Positions 62,535 to 64,000 of a stretch of DNA of 64,000 nucleotides are shown one piece after another. Numbering within the stretch: the stretch's first letter is position 1; every line of letters begins with the position of its first letter. The DNA lies in NCBI RefSeq assembly GCF_000633395.1, contig NZ_AYMU01000009.1, forward strand, positions 124,001-188,000. Reading direction: 5' to 3'. The notes under the pieces are model-generated. The model searched no databases and had not been told where the DNA came from. It saw nothing but the letters and a program-made list of their open reading frames with translations. The translations under genes and the position numbers were made by a program. Source of the stretch: Pseudomonas sp. PH1b (GTDB lineage Bacteria > Pseudomonadota > Gammaproteobacteria > Pseudomonadales > Pseudomonadaceae).

Positions 62535-64000
62535 ATGCACGAACACTATCAGCCCCGTGAAATCGAAGCCGCCGCCCAGTCGTTCTGGGATGAGCAAAAG
62601 TCCTTTGAAGTCAGTGAACAGCCAGGCAAGGAGACTTACTACTGCCTGTCGATGTTCCCTTACCCCAGCGGCAAGCTACACATGGGGCACGTGCGCAACT
62701 ACACCATCGGCGACGTGATCTCCCGCTACCAGCGCATGCAGGGCAAGAACGTCCTGCAACCCATGGGTTGGGACGCCTTCGGCATGCCGGCGGAAAACGC
62801 CGCGATGAAGAACAACGTCGCCCCGGCCAAGTGGACCTACGAAAACATCGCCTACATGAAGACCCAGCTGCGCAGCCTGGGCCTGGCGGTGGACTGGTCC
62901 CGCGAAATCACCACCTGCAAGCCGGATTACTACCGCTGGGAACAATGGCTGTTCACTCGCCTGTTCGAGAAAGGCGTGATCTACCGCAAGAACGGTACCG
63001 TCAACTGGGACCCGGTTGACCAGACCGTACTGGCCAACGAACAGGTGATCGACGGGCGCGGCTGGCGCTCGGGCGCGCTGATCGAGAAGCGCGAAATCCC
63101 GATGTACTACTTCAAGATCACCGCCTATGCGGATGAGCTGCTGGAGAGCCTCGACGACTTGCCGGGCTGGCCCGAACAGGTCAAGACCATGCAGCGCAAC
63201 TGGATCGGCAAGTCCCGCGGCATGGAAGTACAGTTCCCCTACGATCAGGCGTCCATCGGCGAAGCCGGCGCCCTGAAGGTCTTCACCACCCGTCCGGACA
63301 CCCTGATGGGCGCGACCTATGTCGCGGTGGCGGCCGAACACCCTCTGGCCACCCTGGCGGCACAGAACGATCCTGAATTGCAGGCGTTCATTGCCGAATG
63401 CAAGGGCGGCAGCGTCGCCGAAGCCGACATGGCGACCCAGGAAAAGAAAGGCCTGCCCACCTCGCTGCTCGTCGAACACCCGCTGACTGGCGAGAAACTC
63501 CCGGTCTGGGTAGCCAACTACGTGCTGATGCATTACGGCGATGGCGCAGTAATGGCCGTACCGGCCCACGACGAGCGGGATTTCGAATTCGCCACCAAGT
63601 ACAGCCTGCCGATCAAGGCCGTGGTGCGCACCAGTGCCGGCGATGAAACTCCGGCACCATGGCAAGACGCCTATGGCGAGCACGGCGAGCTGATCAACTC
63701 CGGCACCTTCAACGGCCTGGACTTCCCGGGCGCGTTTGACGCCATCGAAGTCGCTCTGCTGGAAAAAAACCTCGGCCAGTCCCGCACTCAGTTCCGTCTG
63801 CGCGACTGGGGCATCAGCCGCCAGCGCTACTGGGGCTGCCCGATCCCGATCATTCACTGCGACAGCTGTGGCGACGTGCCAGTCCCCGAGGACCAGTTGC
63901 CAGTGATCCTGCCGGAAGACGTAGTACCCGACGGCGCCGGTTCGCCCCTGGCCCGCATGCCCGAGTTCTACGAGTGCAGCTGCCCGAAATGCGGCAAGCC
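62535..64000 (+). CDS. leuS: Leucyl-tRNA synthetase (5' part, cut by window edge)
   Basis: This class I synthetase is truncated at the right edge; 488 residues are present. HIGH motif: PYPSGKLHMGHVRNY at about residue 40-52. GWDAFGMPAENAA is also class-typical. The CP1 editing domain (about 225-420) includes TTRPDTLMGATYVAVAAEHPLA and MAVPAHDERDFEFA. The KMSKS signature lies beyond the window. No strong ribosome site precedes the ATG. The 259-base upstream gap shows no T-box or attenuator I can recognise; TATGCT at 62405-62410 may be a -10 box. Confidence 0.98.
   Translation, partial: MHEHYQPREIEAAAQSFWDEQKSFEVSEQPGKETYYCLSMFPYPSGKLHMGHVRNYTIGDVISRYQRMQGKNVLQPMGWDAFGMPAENAAMKNNVAPAKWTYENIAYMKTQLRSLGLAVDWSREITTCKPDYYRWEQWLFTRLFEKGVIYRKNGTVNWDPVDQTVLANEQVIDGRGWRSGALIEKREIPMYYFKITAYADELLESLDDLPGWPEQVKTMQRNWIGKSRGMEVQFPYDQASIGEAGALKVFTTRPDTLMGATYVAVAAEHPLATLAAQNDPELQAFIAECKGGSVAEADMATQEKKGLPTSLLVEHPLTGEKLPVWVANYVLMHYGDGAVMAVPAHDERDFEFATKYSLPIKAVVRTSAGDETPAPWQDAYGEHGELINSGTFNGLDFPGAFDAIEVALLEKNLGQSRTQFRLRDWGISRQRYWGCPIPIIHCDSCGDVPVPEDQLPVILPEDVVPDGAGSPLARMPEFYECSCPKCGK

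Overview
The window is a 64 kb stretch of GC-rich chromosome. The gene content and order point to a fluorescent-group Pseudomonas (P. fluorescens / P. protegens / P. chlororaphis complex). The diagnostic block is amn - aidB-like - ladS - thiD - thiE - hemL - miaB - ybeZ - ybeY - corC - lnt - leuS on the right, which matches the order I know from P. aeruginosa (PA3970 to PA3987). Bases and codons are typical of the genus throughout, except in galE (22437-23450), which is visibly richer in A+T. I could not run any search, so species assignment is left open.

Layout. (1) 1-3.0 kb: the start of a haem-acquisition locus on the minus strand (sigma factor hasI, anti-sigma hasS, receptor hasR, which runs off the left edge), with a Fur-like box before hasI. 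(2) 3.0-16.9 kb: a hydroaromatic/aromatic catabolic island. It holds a type II dehydroquinase, a quinate/shikimate dehydrogenase-like protein, a TetR regulator, quiC (3-dehydroshikimate dehydratase), an MFS carrier, a DMT carrier, a QuiC-like TIM-barrel protein, a Gfo/Idh oxidoreductase, an IclR regulator, an aldo/keto reductase, pcaG, pcaH and pcaQ. Read as a pathway, quinate/shikimate goes to dehydroquinate, dehydroshikimate, protocatechuate and then carboxymuconate. Several promoters in this island share short palindromes: a PcaR-like GTTCGATNATCGNAC type, an IclR-like TGGAAN5TTCCA type and an AACCAGTTAGT word. These suggest a common regulon. (3) 17-28 kb: a zinc peptidase, a hydrolase, a HAD phosphatase, tesB, a divergent GNAT/deacetylase pair, galE, a flavoprotein and rhlE. 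galE sits among copies of a ~110-130 bp non-coding repeat, each carrying a perfect DnaA-box word (TTATCCACA). (4) 28-34 kb: a large secreted metzincin-type protease with two chitin-binding modules, a secreted esterase-like hydrolase, and an EamA exporter divergent from an Lrp-type regulator. (5) 34-45 kb: nucleic-acid enzymes (DnaQ-like, NYN, HrpB), several envelope proteins, a CDF metal exporter, an Lrp regulator and RluE. There is also an orphan minus-strand terminator (43477-43503) that may end a small RNA. (6) 45-64 kb: the conserved housekeeping block above; leuS runs off the right edge.

The most interesting signals are the shared operators tying together the quinate island, the uncharacterised Gfo/Idh + QuiC-like TIM + AKR module inside it, the DnaA-box repeat array around galE, and the orphan terminator. 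Most long reading frames opposite the real genes are GC-driven shadows and were left out.
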